From Emergomyces orientalis (lineage: Eukaryota > Ascomycota > Eurotiomycetes > Onygenales > Ajellomycetaceae), in assembly GCA_002110485.1 (NCBI GenBank), contig MOWL01000006.1, positions 308,003 through 372,002 of the forward strand: a stretch of 64,000 nucleotides of DNA, read 5' to 3'. Position numbers and translations under genes: made by a program. The notes under the pieces were generated by a model. It was not told the origin of the DNA. It searched no databases and saw only the letters and a list, made by a program, of their open reading frames with translations. Positions 1 to 11,171 of this stretch are shown here, in pieces. Numbering within the stretch: position 1 is the first letter of the stretch; the number at the start of each line of letters is the position of its first letter.

Positions 1-2195
1 TGGAGAATATGGTTTATTTCGCGAGGATTTACTCGATCGGTTACAGAGGTTTTACCATGTAGACAACAAATCAAAATCTATTACAACCAGACATGATCGC
101 TAATACCAGAATATATTCAGTTTGAGCGAGTCTAGCCACATTTGCATCGAAATAACCTGGGAATTATGAGGCGATAATCAGAATGGGAGGATCAAGAGGA
201 TAAAGTTGACGTACAAAACTTATGGAGACATTGTGCAAAGGTAAACGATATTATGGGGCCCTATTGGGGTCTGACTTTTTCAGAAAATGTATGAAGGGTT
301 TGTTGAATTGTCTGGAGCTTTTCTCTCGTATTTTTGTAGGGCCTCCACGATTTCTGATCGACGCCTACCCTTAAACCTCACAAGATCAATAAAATTTAGC
401 TTTCAATGCTGCCCCGGTCCTCAGCCAAACAACGGCGCCTAAGAGGATTTAATCATTTTGTAGTACTCTGAACCAATCATCGCTGCCTCGCAGGAGGTTC
501 CTCTTCCCAACGAAGAAATCCCAGACTGACTCGTTGATGAACTAAATCATTCACTGGCGTTTTCTTCTTATCTTATTACATTGGTGAAGCCCTCTGAGGA
601 GCCCACTGCAAATCGACACATAAAATCGTGGTGTATAATCATTGAGTTCCTGGTGGTCTATTAGTTTCAAATCAGCATACATAATAGCACAACATAAATT
701 CCTCCAGCTCTAAGGTCCTCCGGGCGTTGACCTGAAGGCTATCTGTTTCGTGCTGATCTCTTCGGAGCATCATGTCGAATAAACTCTTCAATCCAAAAGG
801 GAGCTCACGAAATATCTTTCGAAATCATGGGTCTTGCCTTCAGCACATTGTCCATTGAGGATTGCAATCGCTAGAAAAACGAACAGGCATATTCCTGATC
901 GTGATATAGTAAATCCATTAGTATCCTACCTTGAGTCGATAGGTTTCAACTTAGAATTGAGGTATTAAAATACTTCATAACGATGCTCAACCTGTCCCCC
1001 GAGGAGGACGATCTCCACACTTTGAACATCTTGATTGTTGGATACGGCCAGCTTGATAGGCAAACGTGTAAATAGATCGAGAATTCCTTGGCCGGGTACG
1101 CATGCTTTTAATCAACAGCCCCTTGAGGGTCTCCAAACTCCACATATTCTTGTAGGCATGTCGTTGAATTTCAGGCTGTTCCACGAGTCTTTAAGGCCCT
1201 TCGCCTTCCCCCGTAAGTGTCATAGCAGATGTGGGTAATGGCCAATCACTAATTTCTCCAGGTCGACGCTGCGGGCATGGAAAAGGAGACATGTCACAAG
1301 CTCCTCCAGCTCGCTCTTGGCGCATCTCTCTGCTTTCTGAACCAAATACGTCATCAAAAACGACCTTCTTCCCTAGTAGATTTACCCTTGATCCAAACCT
1401 AGTCCACGATATTTATTCGTACGCTTCTGATTGGGACAGGAGTAATACCCAGTTCGATGTAGGAACCATTCACCAGATTTAGCATGGTTCATTCCTAAGC
1501 GCCGGCTGTTGTTGGAAGATCGGCCTCATGGTTAAAGGAGTGCCCTCTTTTAATGTCCGGTAAAGGACCCTTGAGTCGGGTAAATACGCCGATAACGGTA
1601 TTTCGGAAATATTGAATACATATTCCCAGAGCCTGAATGTTTAATCCCATCGGCACTGAATGTAGATTGATTGGCAAACATGTTGAAGGGGTACATGTTT
1701 GACTGGCAATTAGGCCACTGGAAGAAGTTGGTTGTTCATAGGTAGCGTCAGCGGAGAGTTTCATCAAATGGATTGGTTGAGAGGGTAGAATTTAATCCCC
1801 AAGATGTCAAGATCAATTGCGCGGCGGAAAAAACCAAGTTTGCCCCGCTGTGTCGGAGTTGCAGTCAGAGTGCACCACAATGCTATTGGCCGCGACTCGC
1901 ATACACAGCTACTGGGATATGGATTCACCTCCATCAGAATCTGCGTATATAGTCACCATGCCAATCCTATGCCATCCTAAACTTGGGTCACCACCACCTG
2001 CGCATTTTTTGCACTATTGACAAGGGTTTAGCATCGTACCCCGCATTGTTTCTAGCTGGCATTGCCAGCTCCTCGTTTTATAGTTCTTCACCCTGCTCTC
2101 CCAAAAGAGCTCGGGGTTGTCTAACAAGGGAACTAAGAGCTGACAAAGCTGTCTGAGATTTGAACTCTGGAAACCATTAGAATAAATCGAATATC
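1..2195. other. Region without recognisable gene
   Basis: Only short open frames (under about 90 residues) occur on both strands and none resembles a known family or shows a convincing intron/exon structure. No tRNA or long repeat was seen. It may hold upstream or decayed sequence belonging to the phosphorylase-domain pseudogene that follows. Confidence 0.5.
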
Positions 2196-3316
2196 ATGTC
2201 GCCCATGATGCAAGCGGATCGCAGAACCCAGAGGTCGTATGGAGACTATACTATTGCCGTGGGTATACGCCAAGGAGTTTGAGATGAGCGCGATGCGATA
2301 CATGCTGGAGCACGAACATTACCCCCTTCCCACCGCATCAGAAGATTTCAATCTCTATATCTTCGGTGAGCTTAGCAGCCACAATGTGATATTAGCATTT
2401 CTTCCAGGGAGTCAAGGAAAAAGCTCCGCTGCAACAGTCACCACCCATATGTGCCGCTCGTTCCCATCAGTCAGCAGGATACTTCTCGTGGGCATCGGTG
2501 GAGGGGTGCCAAGTTTGAAAAATGACATTCGACTGGGCGACGTCGTCGTAAGCATGCCTGAGGGAGGGTACGGCGGAGTGGTTGAATAAGATCTAGGAAA
2601 GGCATTGGAGAACGGCTTCAGGAGGAAAGGATTCCTATGCCCGCCGCCGGCTAAGGTGCGGAACGCCGCAATATTAATACAGTCAACTCACAAGATCTTG
2701 CCAAATAAAGTCCATGAAATTGTAAGAGAGATGGCGGAAATGAATCCGGGCTTCTCCAGCTATAAGCGACCGTCCGCTGAGCTCGATGTTCTTTTTGACC
2801 CAAATTATCATCACATTTCTTCCAAGTCGAATTGCGATTCCTGCGACAAAACTGCCATCGTCCGACCTGCACGAGAACAGCAGTCCCCCACGATACACTA
2901 CGGGTTGGTTGCTTCTGGGGATCGACTTATAGAGTGCAGCACAACGGACGGCGTTTACCGAAGATGTGGACGACGTACTCTGTTCTGAGATGGAAGCCGC
3001 TGGGATTGCGACCCATGTTCCGTGTATGGTTATCTGCGGCATATCTCATTACGCAAACTCCCACAGTAATGACAGCTGGTAGTATTATGCTGCGGCTGCT
3101 GCTGCCGCCTGTGCCAAGGACCTTCTTTCCCATCTACCAACCCCGAATTTGGTATCTATGCAAACGTCCATTCCCTTGCTTGGGCCAAAGGAAACATACA
3201 ACAAGATCCACCGACCGATCTCCGTGTCAAAGTTCAGCGGTATGGGAATTGAACACTCGGGTAATGGAAATCTCACTGTCGACGGGGGTTTCCAGACTGT
3301 TAGGCTGTATGCGTGA
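2196..3316 (+). pseudogene. Nucleoside phosphorylase-domain (PNP/UDP family) pseudogene
   Basis: Pieces in three frames together spell a fungal PNP_UDP_1-type domain. An N-terminal strand (YTIA, then WVYAKEF) leads to a phosphate-loop-like VGIGGGVPS with LGDVVVS about 15 residues on. The hallmark VLCSEMEAAG, then CMVICGISHYANSHSNDSW and an Ala-rich AKDLLSHL, follow downstream. Breaks seen: a one-base frame change near 2256-2260, a TAA at 2587-2589 where family members have Tyr (GGVVxYD), a frame change near 2950, and a TAG at 3080-3082 just after NDSW. No GT-AG intron was found that would remove these. In filamentous fungi this domain is often the N-terminal part of NLR-like (STAND) proteins with NACHT, TPR or ankyrin repeats, but nothing of that kind follows; the frame closes at 3314-3316. 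It is most likely a dead copy. Confidence 0.8.
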
Positions 3317-5062
3317 TGGCCTTTTATTTAGATCATGGGGGTCACTTTGTAAATCTGGCTGAGAGTTCCTATTTGCGGAATAATTTTCTCGGCTGCCTTT
3401 GTGTATCAAAATTTTGAATTGATATATAATGTTCCTGATCTAAAAACAGGGGAATCCTGAAGATTTGGGGTTCGTCTTGTAGCAAGCGATTGAATGTTCG
3501 TTGTGTTTATTCTTTAGTTGGTTGAATAAGATGTTTTGAACAGTCAAAATTGCAGACACCACAGGATGAGGTCCAGATTCCCCAAACGTTTAAGATATAT
3601 CAGTGTGGGGGGTAACTGTATGAAAAAGTATATGACGTCGAGATTACCTCAAACTGCCATTTAGAGCGTTCGCTCGCGAAATATGAAGGATATCGGCACG
3701 GCTTCGGCACCCTTTAATGATATGAGGTGAAGAAACCCGAGACCAGGAGCCGTGTTGTTCACCCATTCTTCTAGTTCGCTTGATTCATCTATGGGTTATT
3801 GCAAAAGAGGAAAAGCGTCAGCCATTCCACGGTATCTCAGATGCCTAGGTCACAAATTGATCTAGGATATATATAGCTGCTCCACATCACAAAGAAACGT
3901 AACTCAACCCCCACAAATCCTTAAATTCAGGGGCGAGGAGTCATCAGAAATCTAGGCTGAAGTACACGGATTCCGCATGATATTCAGGATGCAGCAAAGC
4001 CATCAAAGCAATTGGAGATGATGTTTTATCATATTTTAACATTCGAAAGTGAAGGGATGGTGGGGTTGTCTGAAGATGCGATGAACGAGAACAAAGACAA
4101 ATAGTAACCTTGGAAGAACAACGGCCAGGGAGGGCATCCGTCACGTGGCCTAGTGGAGTTCCCGCTAGCCCCTGAGGAGAGTTTGAACGAGGGAGAAGTG
4201 ATTTACAGAATAATGGATCTGTAGATGTTTCACCAACCCCTCTAAAATAGAACAGCGCAACTTCACTACGAGTGTGCGCCGAAGAAAATAGTACTAGGGG
4301 TATGGTGTCAAGCCGCTAAATTAGATTGAACATCCTTCTATAGTATTTTTATTGTAACTTTTTTCCAGTCCAACATTTGTTCCTTTTGGGCTGCCCATAT
4401 CGAACGCTTCCCTCACCCACCCTGAAAAGGGGAAACGAACAGATGTAAGTGAGCTGAACTGAAGTATGAAAACTAGAAACAATACCCAAGAAATGTATCT
4501 AAGATGCGGTCTATGAAAAATAGTATCGGGAGGGGATGAAGAGAAACCACCTGGGATAAGAAACAATATAGAAACAAACAAAAAACGCGATCAGTACGCT
4601 ACTCGAAAACTACTCCCGTCAGAAACACACATGTAACACATAAAAACCCATTCGCCCTGATTAAATCAAATATATATGCCGCGAGAAAAGGAAACAAAGA
4701 TAGAGAGAAAAATGGTTAACCCCCAAAAGTCAGAAAAGGAAAGGCAAGAGTCGCCTGTGTAATGGGTGTGCTAGGTATATGGTTTGTATGAGCCGTAAAG
4801 TGATATCATGATCAGATGGTGTGTAGTATGAGAGATGCGTTAGGTGTAGGTAGTATGTAGGTAGACTTGGTATAATAGGAGAAGCAAAAAGTTAAAAAAA
4901 TGAAACAAATAATCAGAATTAAACAAAAGAAAACAATGCTCATGCGAATGACAGAATCAAACAAACATCGTGGTCATCATCAACAGCGGTACCTAATATA
5001 CCTATGTATATTCAGCACCAGCAGCGCCCGCAGCAGCTCGAGCAGACAGAAGCAGATATAAC
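3317..5062. other. Intergenic, AT-rich
   Basis: No open frame with recognisable similarity and no RNA gene seen. The right-hand few hundred bases probably include the 3' untranslated region of the ornithine carrier gene that ends at 5063 on the minus strand. Confidence 0.5.
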
Positions 5063-6271
5063 TCAAAGATATCGCCTCAAAGCCTCATAAATCGTAAATA
5101 TAAACGCTGAACTAGGCGCTGAACGAGCACATGTAATCCCACAACCGCGATACAGCCCAGCCAAACCCTGCTGTTTCCACAGGGCCCTGCCCACGGCCCA
5201 AAAGGTGGGACGGTTGCGCCTGGATGCATCCCCAACGACGGCATGAGTGATATTTTCCGTCTGCATGCGAGACTTGATGGTATCTGCGGGGTAGAAGATG
5301 AAATTATAACTGATCCCCGCCGCGGCCCCGGCGAGGAGGCGTTGGTAGACCACTGGTGTGCTATCAACGCTTGCAGCAGTAGCAGTGGTAGAACCGTCTA
5401 CTGATGCGGGAGTAGTAGCGGCTGCTTTCGCAGCGTTATATTTCTTAAAAAACGCCAAAACACCCTCATAGCTACCAAACCACGCCGCCGAGCCGCCCGT
5501 TTCGCGGATGAGGGTTCCCATCTGTCCACGCCAGAAGCCTAATAGACCCTCGTGACGGAAGACGGCTGCGATTAGAGAGACGGGGCCGGGGGTTTTATAA
5601 GCAGGGCCTGTGTTGCTACCACCCGCAGGAACTTGCATCTTGCACTTGATGAGTTCTACCGGTGTGAGAAGGAGGGATGTGAATGCCCCCGACACCGCGC
5701 CGCAGACGAGTAGCGCGGACTGCGGCAGTTCAACTGCAGCTCCTGAGTTGTCATCAAAGGCATAGAGTGTCGATTTGAGAAAGTCTTGTGTTACACGGTA
5801 GCTGAAGAAGAGGCTGCTTGTCTCAAGTGCTGCACCGACGAGGGGGGCGCTGATACCCCTATACAGCCCATTGATGCCAGCGGCCTGGAAGGATTGGCGA
5901 AAGCAGTCGATGGGGCCCTTGTAGAGCAATGGGAGGCCGGCGGGTTGGGATTGCAGGCGGACTTTGACGGTGTCAAAAGGGTATTCAATGAATTTTCCGG
6001 CGATTCCAGCGGTCTATGAGATTTACAAATTAGTAAGGGGTTGGTTAGAAAATGAGGTTCTTTGTCCAATAAATGGTGTGATTAATGAGGGTAATTAAAC
6101 AAATAATAATGTGTTTATGTGTGCATATAACGGAAAAGGCAAACATACAGATCCATATACGACGTCTTTCAAGGCTTCTACGCCATGATTAGTCGTCGAA
6201 GGGAAATCAGCCAGCTCCACCGCCATTTGGTTTTCAATGGCCCCCGGAATTTGCGGGTTCACAGCATCCAT
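5063..6271 (-). CDS. ORT1: Mitochondrial ornithine carrier (ORT1/ARG11/AmcA type)
   Basis: Two exons on the minus strand, 6271-6149 and 6013-5063, joined over a 135-bp intron (GTATGT...CATAG), encode 357 residues. The start at 6271 gives MDAVNPQ. All three mitochondrial-carrier repeats are present, each with its Px[DE]xx[KR] signature: PFDTVKVRLQ, PVELIKCKMQ and PADTIKSRMQ. The stretches SAPLVGAALE, FWRGQMGTLIRE and SRMQTENIT match the ornithine-carrier branch (yeast Ort1p/Arg11p) rather than generic carriers. Family role: exchange of ornithine, made in the matrix, for cytosolic ornithine/arginine/H+, linking mitochondrial arginine precursors to cytosolic arginine and polyamine synthesis. A low-complexity Ala/Thr/Ser insert lies between repeats 2 and 3 and makes the protein longer than the yeast one. 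It is divergent from CGR1. Confidence 0.93.
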
Positions 6272-7127
6272 TGCTTCGGGCGTGGCAGAATGGCGGGGGG
6301 AGGGAAAAGAAGAAAAAAGGGAAAAAAAATAAGGGCGGTTGGGGGGGATGTTATCGGAGGAGCATTGTAGAATTCTGAGTGATATATAGACTTGAGTTAG
6401 GTGAGGGTGAACGAGATGGTGTGCGAGGGATATGGCAGCATGAGGAGGTGGTAGTCAAGCGACATCATACGGGAGCGAAGAGCATAACGAATTTACATAG
6501 GAAGTGCACTGGGGCTGCACAGAAACCGGGCGAGAACTTAGGTGGGCCGAGACGGGAAGAACAGGCAAGCCACGCCACAGAGGTGTATGTGAGTGTCTAT
6601 AATGGGTGGGGATATGTGTGTATACCCTATATGTTGTGTGAAAATAGGCGCAATTTTGGAGCTGGCGGGGATCAGAGTCACAGTCTTTGGTGGTTTCGCT
6701 GAAGAATGAGAAGACAAAAAAAAGCAAAAAAAGGCAAAGAATAGAAAAAATTACCGTATTTGGTTTAGCGAGCTGCACGCGGGTGAAATAAATCGCCGAG
6801 ATCCGGTTATCTGATGGGGCTAAGATAACGCTATCATTTATTAGGTTTAGCGCGTATCCATCAGCTCCACACGGTTAAATCTTAGTCATCCTGGCCAGTC
6901 CTGATTAGGAAACCTGCGGGCCGGGGAGTGACTTTTTTCTTTCCCGCAGCCAAAAATACAAGGAAAAGGAAAAGGAAAAGGAAAAGGAAAGGGAAAGGGA
7001 AAGTTTGAACAGCCAACAGACCTCGCTGCGGGGCTTGTGGACAATTTCAAGCCATTGTTTGGATTAATACTGCACACTTGCTGTTTCATACCGAAGTGGT
7101 TAGTTATCTGCAGTACTCTTAGTCGCC
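6272..7127. promoter_or_regulatory. Shared divergent promoter region of ORT1 and CGR1
   Basis: The 0.86-kb gap separates the start codons of two genes transcribed away from each other, so it should hold both promoters. It includes a purine-rich run near 6296-6340 and a GGAAAA hexamer repeat at 6961-7003. No specific transcription-factor site is claimed. Confidence 0.55.
6961..7003. repeat. Purine hexamer microsatellite (GGAAAA/GGGAAA)n
   Basis: About seven tandem units of GGAAAA grading into GGGAAA, all purines on the plus strand, about 125 bp upstream of the CGR1 start. Confidence 0.9.
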
Positions 7128-7640
7128 ATGTCTACTGTTGTCGATGCCGTAGTTAAGGACCCTGAATTCCCATCACAGGCACCCAAAGGCATGCGGAAAA
7201 ATGGTATGAACCCTCTGTCCCTCCCTCTCTCCGTTTATTACCCTGGAGCAATATGTACTTATCTCCCCCTTCCGCCTACAGGAAAAAACTGGCACGATAA
7301 CAAAGCTGCCTTCCGCCCCACGGCCGGCCAAACTACCTATGCCAAACGCCTCGAGGAACGAAAAGCCCGCGAAGCCATGAAGGAGAAGGAGAAGGAGATG
7401 AAAGAAGAAAAAGAAGCTGAGCGGCAGGTATGTTGTTTATAGAACCTTGCCACGCTTCTACTTCTTGGATCTAATCATTCTTTTTTCATTTTCATACAGA
7501 GACGGATACAAGCCATCAGAGATCGCCGGGCAGCCAAGGAGGAGAAGTTGCGGTATGAGAAGATGGCAGAGAAGATGCATAGGAAACGGGTTGAGCGGCT
7601 GAAGCGCAGAGAGAAGAGGAATAAGTTGCTCAATTCTTGA
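7128..7640 (+). CDS. CGR1: rRNA-processing protein CGR1
   Basis: Three exons, 7128-7203, 7282-7427 and 7500-7640, give a 120-residue protein. Introns are 78 bp (GTATGA...CTACAG) and 72 bp (GTATGT...ATACAG). The first intron has a length divisible by three and no stop, so it is easily mistaken for coding sequence. The body is the CGR1 family pattern: GKNWHDNKAAFRP, then TTYAKRLEERKAR, then a Lys/Glu/Arg coiled coil ending RVERLKRREKRNKLLNS. Size fits the family (about 110-120 residues). CGR1 acts in the nucleolus in late processing of pre-rRNA for the large ribosomal subunit. The basic C-terminus is consistent with RNA binding and nucleolar localisation. Confidence 0.95.
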
Positions 7641-8072
7641 GTATGTTTAATTCTTTCTTGTATAACGCGGTGGGGCGAAAATCTTTGCATTTTTTCTTTC
7701 TATTTTTATGAGGTGCTGGCAAGGGCGTTTTTATTTCATTTTTATTTATTTATTTTGGAGTTGATTATTTTATGTTTTCATGCATATGAGGAAATGATAT
7801 CCCAGCCCTGTGATAAATGGTCCTATAAAATAATAAATAACATAAATCCTGTGCACTATTCGCTCGCCTTTTCTTCACAGTATTCTTATTTCCTACTCAT
7901 CTCTAGCTTGGCAGGGCTGGGTACAAGGTAGTTTGCCAAGAGTCCTGCTGGTTTGGAGCTTGTTCTACGGCTAAATAAGTGATCATCCAACTTAAACATC
8001 TCCTTGTTGTGTAGCCCGAACGATACGCCAGGAACAATTCACAACAACTTCACCCGACCGCATACAACGGCC
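7641..8072. other. Intergenic between CGR1 and membrane-anchored protein gene
   Basis: AT-rich 3' region of CGR1 followed by the promoter/leader of the next gene. An open frame reaches upstream from 8073 to 8004, but its first codon is TTG, so it is treated as leader. Confidence 0.6.
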
Positions 8073-9636
8073 ATGGCTTCTGATAACAAAGAACCCCAAA
8101 GTGCAGCAGCAGGCACCGAGATAAGGACGATACCATCCCATGCATCTGCAGCAGCGGAATCCCCCTCCGCTTCCGCTGCCGTACCACTGCTGCATGGTTC
8201 AGCATCTGCCCGCCCCCAAGCTCCTGGTACCACACATAGTGATAACCCCCCCTCATCAAGCCATAGCCGTCGACGGCTACATTCACAATCACATCCACCA
8301 AGAATACACACACAGCTAAACAATCTTAACACCCTCGCATTACCAGATGACTCCTGGCTTCCCCGCAAAAAACGCCATCGTCATCGTCATTCGCTACGCC
8401 ATCGTGACCAGAACCACCTGCATACCCACTCCTACCCCCACCTCCAGCTCCATCTTCACCACCACCAGCAGAAGGAGGACCAGCAGCAACAGCAACAGCA
8501 GCAACTTGACCGTAGTTTGCTAAACAGAGACCCCAACCGCGGCAAACCAGCCATTTCAGATAAAGACAAGGAGAAACGCAGGTATCGCCATAAACGGCAT
8601 GCGTCACGAGATGTACGTTTTCCAAAGTCTGTGAAGGATCATGCAAGTATGAGTTTACGACCTGGGAAGCACGCAAATAGGGATAAGGAGCGTGGCACTG
8701 GTGGTACTGGTGGTGGTAGCAGTGCTAGTGGCGCGGAGGAGCTTTTCGTTACAGCCGATTCTGCTGCAGCCCAAAGGTTTGAGACGAACGGGCTGAATGC
8801 GAGTGACAGTGGTAGCGGTTCTCCAGAGGAAAGGCTGCTGTTTGGGAGACGGAGGGAGCATGTCACCATGGCGGAGGTGAGGAGGGAGAAAATACGGAGA
8901 ATGAAGGAGGAAGAGTAAGTCATGTTCTTATATAAATACATTAATTTCCCCATTAACACATACAAAATTAAACAGATCGAACCGCACCACCCTCAACACC
9001 CTCTCCACTCTCTCCACAACCATAACCCGCCGCCTCGACACAACCTACTACACCCTCCTCGAAAAGATCGCAAACCTCCACACAGCAATCTACTCCTTCC
9101 ACACCCTCTCCACAACCGCCGCAGCCCTCCACTCAGACTTCACCCACGAAACCGACAACCTGTCCCGCGACACTACAACCCAAATCGACGAATTCCATAA
9201 TGCTTTTGCTGCACAAATACAACGCATCGAGTCCCTCGAGGCGCGCATGCGCGCTGGCACGGAGAAGGCTGAAGCGCTGAACAGACGGATGGAGATTGTG
9301 CGGGGGAAGATTGAGGCGTGGGATCGAAGGGAGGGGGAGTGGCAGAGGCGCGTTACTACGCGGTTAAGGATCTTTTGGGCGGTGGTGGGGACGGCGGTGG
9401 TTGTGCTGGTTGTTGCGTGGGGGGTTCAGCAGCTGAGGCCAGTTGAGGGTTCGGTGGGGTTGGGAAGGGGGATGTGGATGGGGATTGGAGATGTGGGTGT
9501 GGATATGGGTATGGGCGTGGGCGGGACGAATGTGTCTACGGGGAATTTGACGTGCGGGCTGAGTGAGCAAGGGACTAGGGATGCGGGGGATGTCTTGGTA
9601 GATGATACCTGTTCAAGGCACCCGTTTCGGGAGTGA
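8073..9636 (+). CDS. Unknown protein: basic low-complexity N-terminus, coiled coil, one TM segment
   Basis: Two exons, 8073-8914 and 8976-9636, with a 61-bp intron (GTAAGT...AAACAG), encode 500 residues. The start at 8073 lies in a good fungal context (GGCCATGGC) and begins MASDNKEP. The N-terminal 300 residues are disordered-looking: Ser/Ala rich, then His/Arg rich, a poly-Gln run, then basic RHKRHASRD. The second exon is helical with heptad-like spacing (about residues 285-400: TTITRRLDTTYYTLLEKI to RMRAGTEKAEALNRRMEIV). A single hydrophobic segment follows near residues 409-432 (IFWAVVGTAVVVLVVAW), then a Gly/Met-rich tail of about 70 residues. This suggests a single-pass membrane protein with a cytoplasmic coiled coil, reminiscent of fungal tail-anchored proteins. 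I do not recognise the family and assign no function. Confidence 0.75.
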
Positions 9637-10115
9637 GTAATACATGTATATATAATCTTTTCTTTATATTTAAGCGCGTTCGCCTGGAGAAGTTGGAGGC
9701 ATAATGGCGGGGATATCTGAGACGTTGATAGTGGTTTGATGCAAGTTTACTACGGGGAACAAGGCAGGTGGGAAGATTAGCGATTTGTGTTTTACTACAA
9801 GGTTGCATCATTGTACTATACCCAAGGGAGCAAGAATGGAGTTTTAATTGAATTAATATTCTGTTTCGAAGTGCGTTTTTTATGGTAAAATGGTCATAAA
9901 AGGAAAAAACTATGTCATCATTCATTCTTTCGCATACCAATAATTCCCGTCAATATAAAAAGCTGCCCAAGTCAACATCTCTAATTCCCGTCGTGAAAAA
10001 ATCATTAACTAGATATCCAATCGAACCAAGAATTCACCCTCCCCCATCTAAAACCAAACACGTAGAGAAGAAAGCAGAGAGAAAACAAAACAAGAAAATT
10101 CAATCCCTAACTCAC
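9637..10115. other. Convergent intergenic region
   Basis: Lies between two 3' ends (plus-strand membrane protein gene and minus-strand TMA22). A long plus-strand open frame across 9912-10544 is mostly antisense to TMA22 and is not considered a gene. Confidence 0.6.
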
Positions 10116-11171
10116 TCAGCCACCCGCTCCAGCCTTCTTCTTCTTATCCTCCACAAGCTCAACATTATCCTCCGGCACTTTGTCCGCATAATTCCCCACC
10201 AACCACTCCAAAATCTCCTCACTAACATCCCCTTGGACCGTAATCTCCTCCCCAGACCCCCCTTGCGCCGTCGACGCCACCCCAGAAACAGCCTTCGTCA
10301 CCGAACTCCCCGTCGCAAACTTCTTCCCCAACTCTTTCGCGATCTTCTTGTTCTCCAGGCCATGTGCCTCGAGCCCGGAGACGACGGTGACGTATTTCCG
10401 CTTATTGCGCTCGACGCGGCGGATCTGGATCTTAGCGGCGGCTTTGCGTTCTTGGTTGCGGGTTTCGGCGAGGGCGGCTTTTGCTTCCTTTTTCGCGGCG
10501 TCTTTGGCGGCGCGTTCACGGGCAGAGAGGGAGAGGGTGTTTAAGTTTGCGGTTATGGTTTCTGTTAGTGTGTGGGAAAGGGGGGTTTAATGGGTTTGAT
10601 TAGTTTATAGCTTCTTGTTTGGGTGTCTCTGATTCATATTCTTTGGTAGTTGGAGTCTGAGTATAAAAGGGGAAGACGGAGGAAGCGCGGGAGAGAGCTG
10701 GTGGGATAGGGGGATGGGGTGGGATTGGGATTGGGATCGGGATTCAATGGATGCAAGAGGCAGCATACCGTCAGAATATAACCGTTCATGCAAATCAGTA
10801 TGATTATCCTTTAGCCATTCCTCACACTTCTTTGCTGTCCCGCCGAATTCGCAATACTGCGCCACCCCACCACCGAGATCTTAGCATTCGATGCCTCACC
10901 AATTTTGTATGTTATGGACTCCCGCATGATACAGAACCGCCACGCACCTCAGGTGGAAGGGAGCAAACTGATCAGCATGATATAAGTTAGCTGTACGGCT
11001 ATAGAAGTATACAGAACATCTCCGGCGGAGCGTTGTATGCACCACGGGTGGAGGTGAGGGGCTAGCATTTATTATGGCGGGACTGGAAAACTCACCTCCG
11101 CAGTAGACTATATGTCTTGCTTGGGGCTCGGGGGGCGCTGCCGGAGCTTCATGATCTCCCGTATCTGTCAT
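10116..11171 (-). CDS. TMA22: Translation machinery-associated protein TMA22 (DENR-like, SUI1 domain)
   Basis: Four exons on the minus strand: 11171-11096, 10967-10948 (20 nt), 10856-10769 and 10561-10116, encoding 209 residues. The N-terminus reads MTDTGDHEAP...HIVYCG. The microexon adds VCSLPPE and exon 3 continues YCEFGGTAKKCEEWL. This restores the DENR/Tma22 cysteine module (YCGVC...PPEYCE) exactly. The C-terminal half is the SUI1/eIF1-like domain: RRVERNKRKYVTVVSGLEAHG, then AKELGKKFATGSSV and EEITVQGDVS. Introns are 128, 91 and 207 bp, and phases agree throughout. TMA22 works with TMA20 (the DENR-MCTS1 pair) on 40S subunits in recycling and re-initiation. Without the microexon the protein would lose part of its Cys motif, so gene finders could mis-model it. 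Confidence 0.93.
10948..10967 (-). other. TMA22: 20-nt microexon of TMA22
   Basis: Flanked by an acceptor (ATCAG) and a donor (GTGCGT) on the minus strand. Together with the last base of exon 1 it encodes VCSLPPE, exactly the residues missing between YCG and YCEF. Confidence 0.9.

Noticed and set aside
8039..8965. Three overlapping minus-strand open frames of about 110 residues
   Set aside because: Shadows of the low-complexity first exon of the plus-strand membrane-anchored protein gene.
9912..10544. 210-residue plus-strand open frame
   Set aside because: Antisense to the last exon of TMA22, whose SUI1 domain is unmistakable; composition mirrors the real gene.
10857..10895. Acceptor at CTAAG giving a TMA22 without microexon (YCG-DLGGGVAQ-YCEF)
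   Set aside because: In frame but destroys the conserved VCSLPPE; the microexon model fits both splice sites and family exactly.
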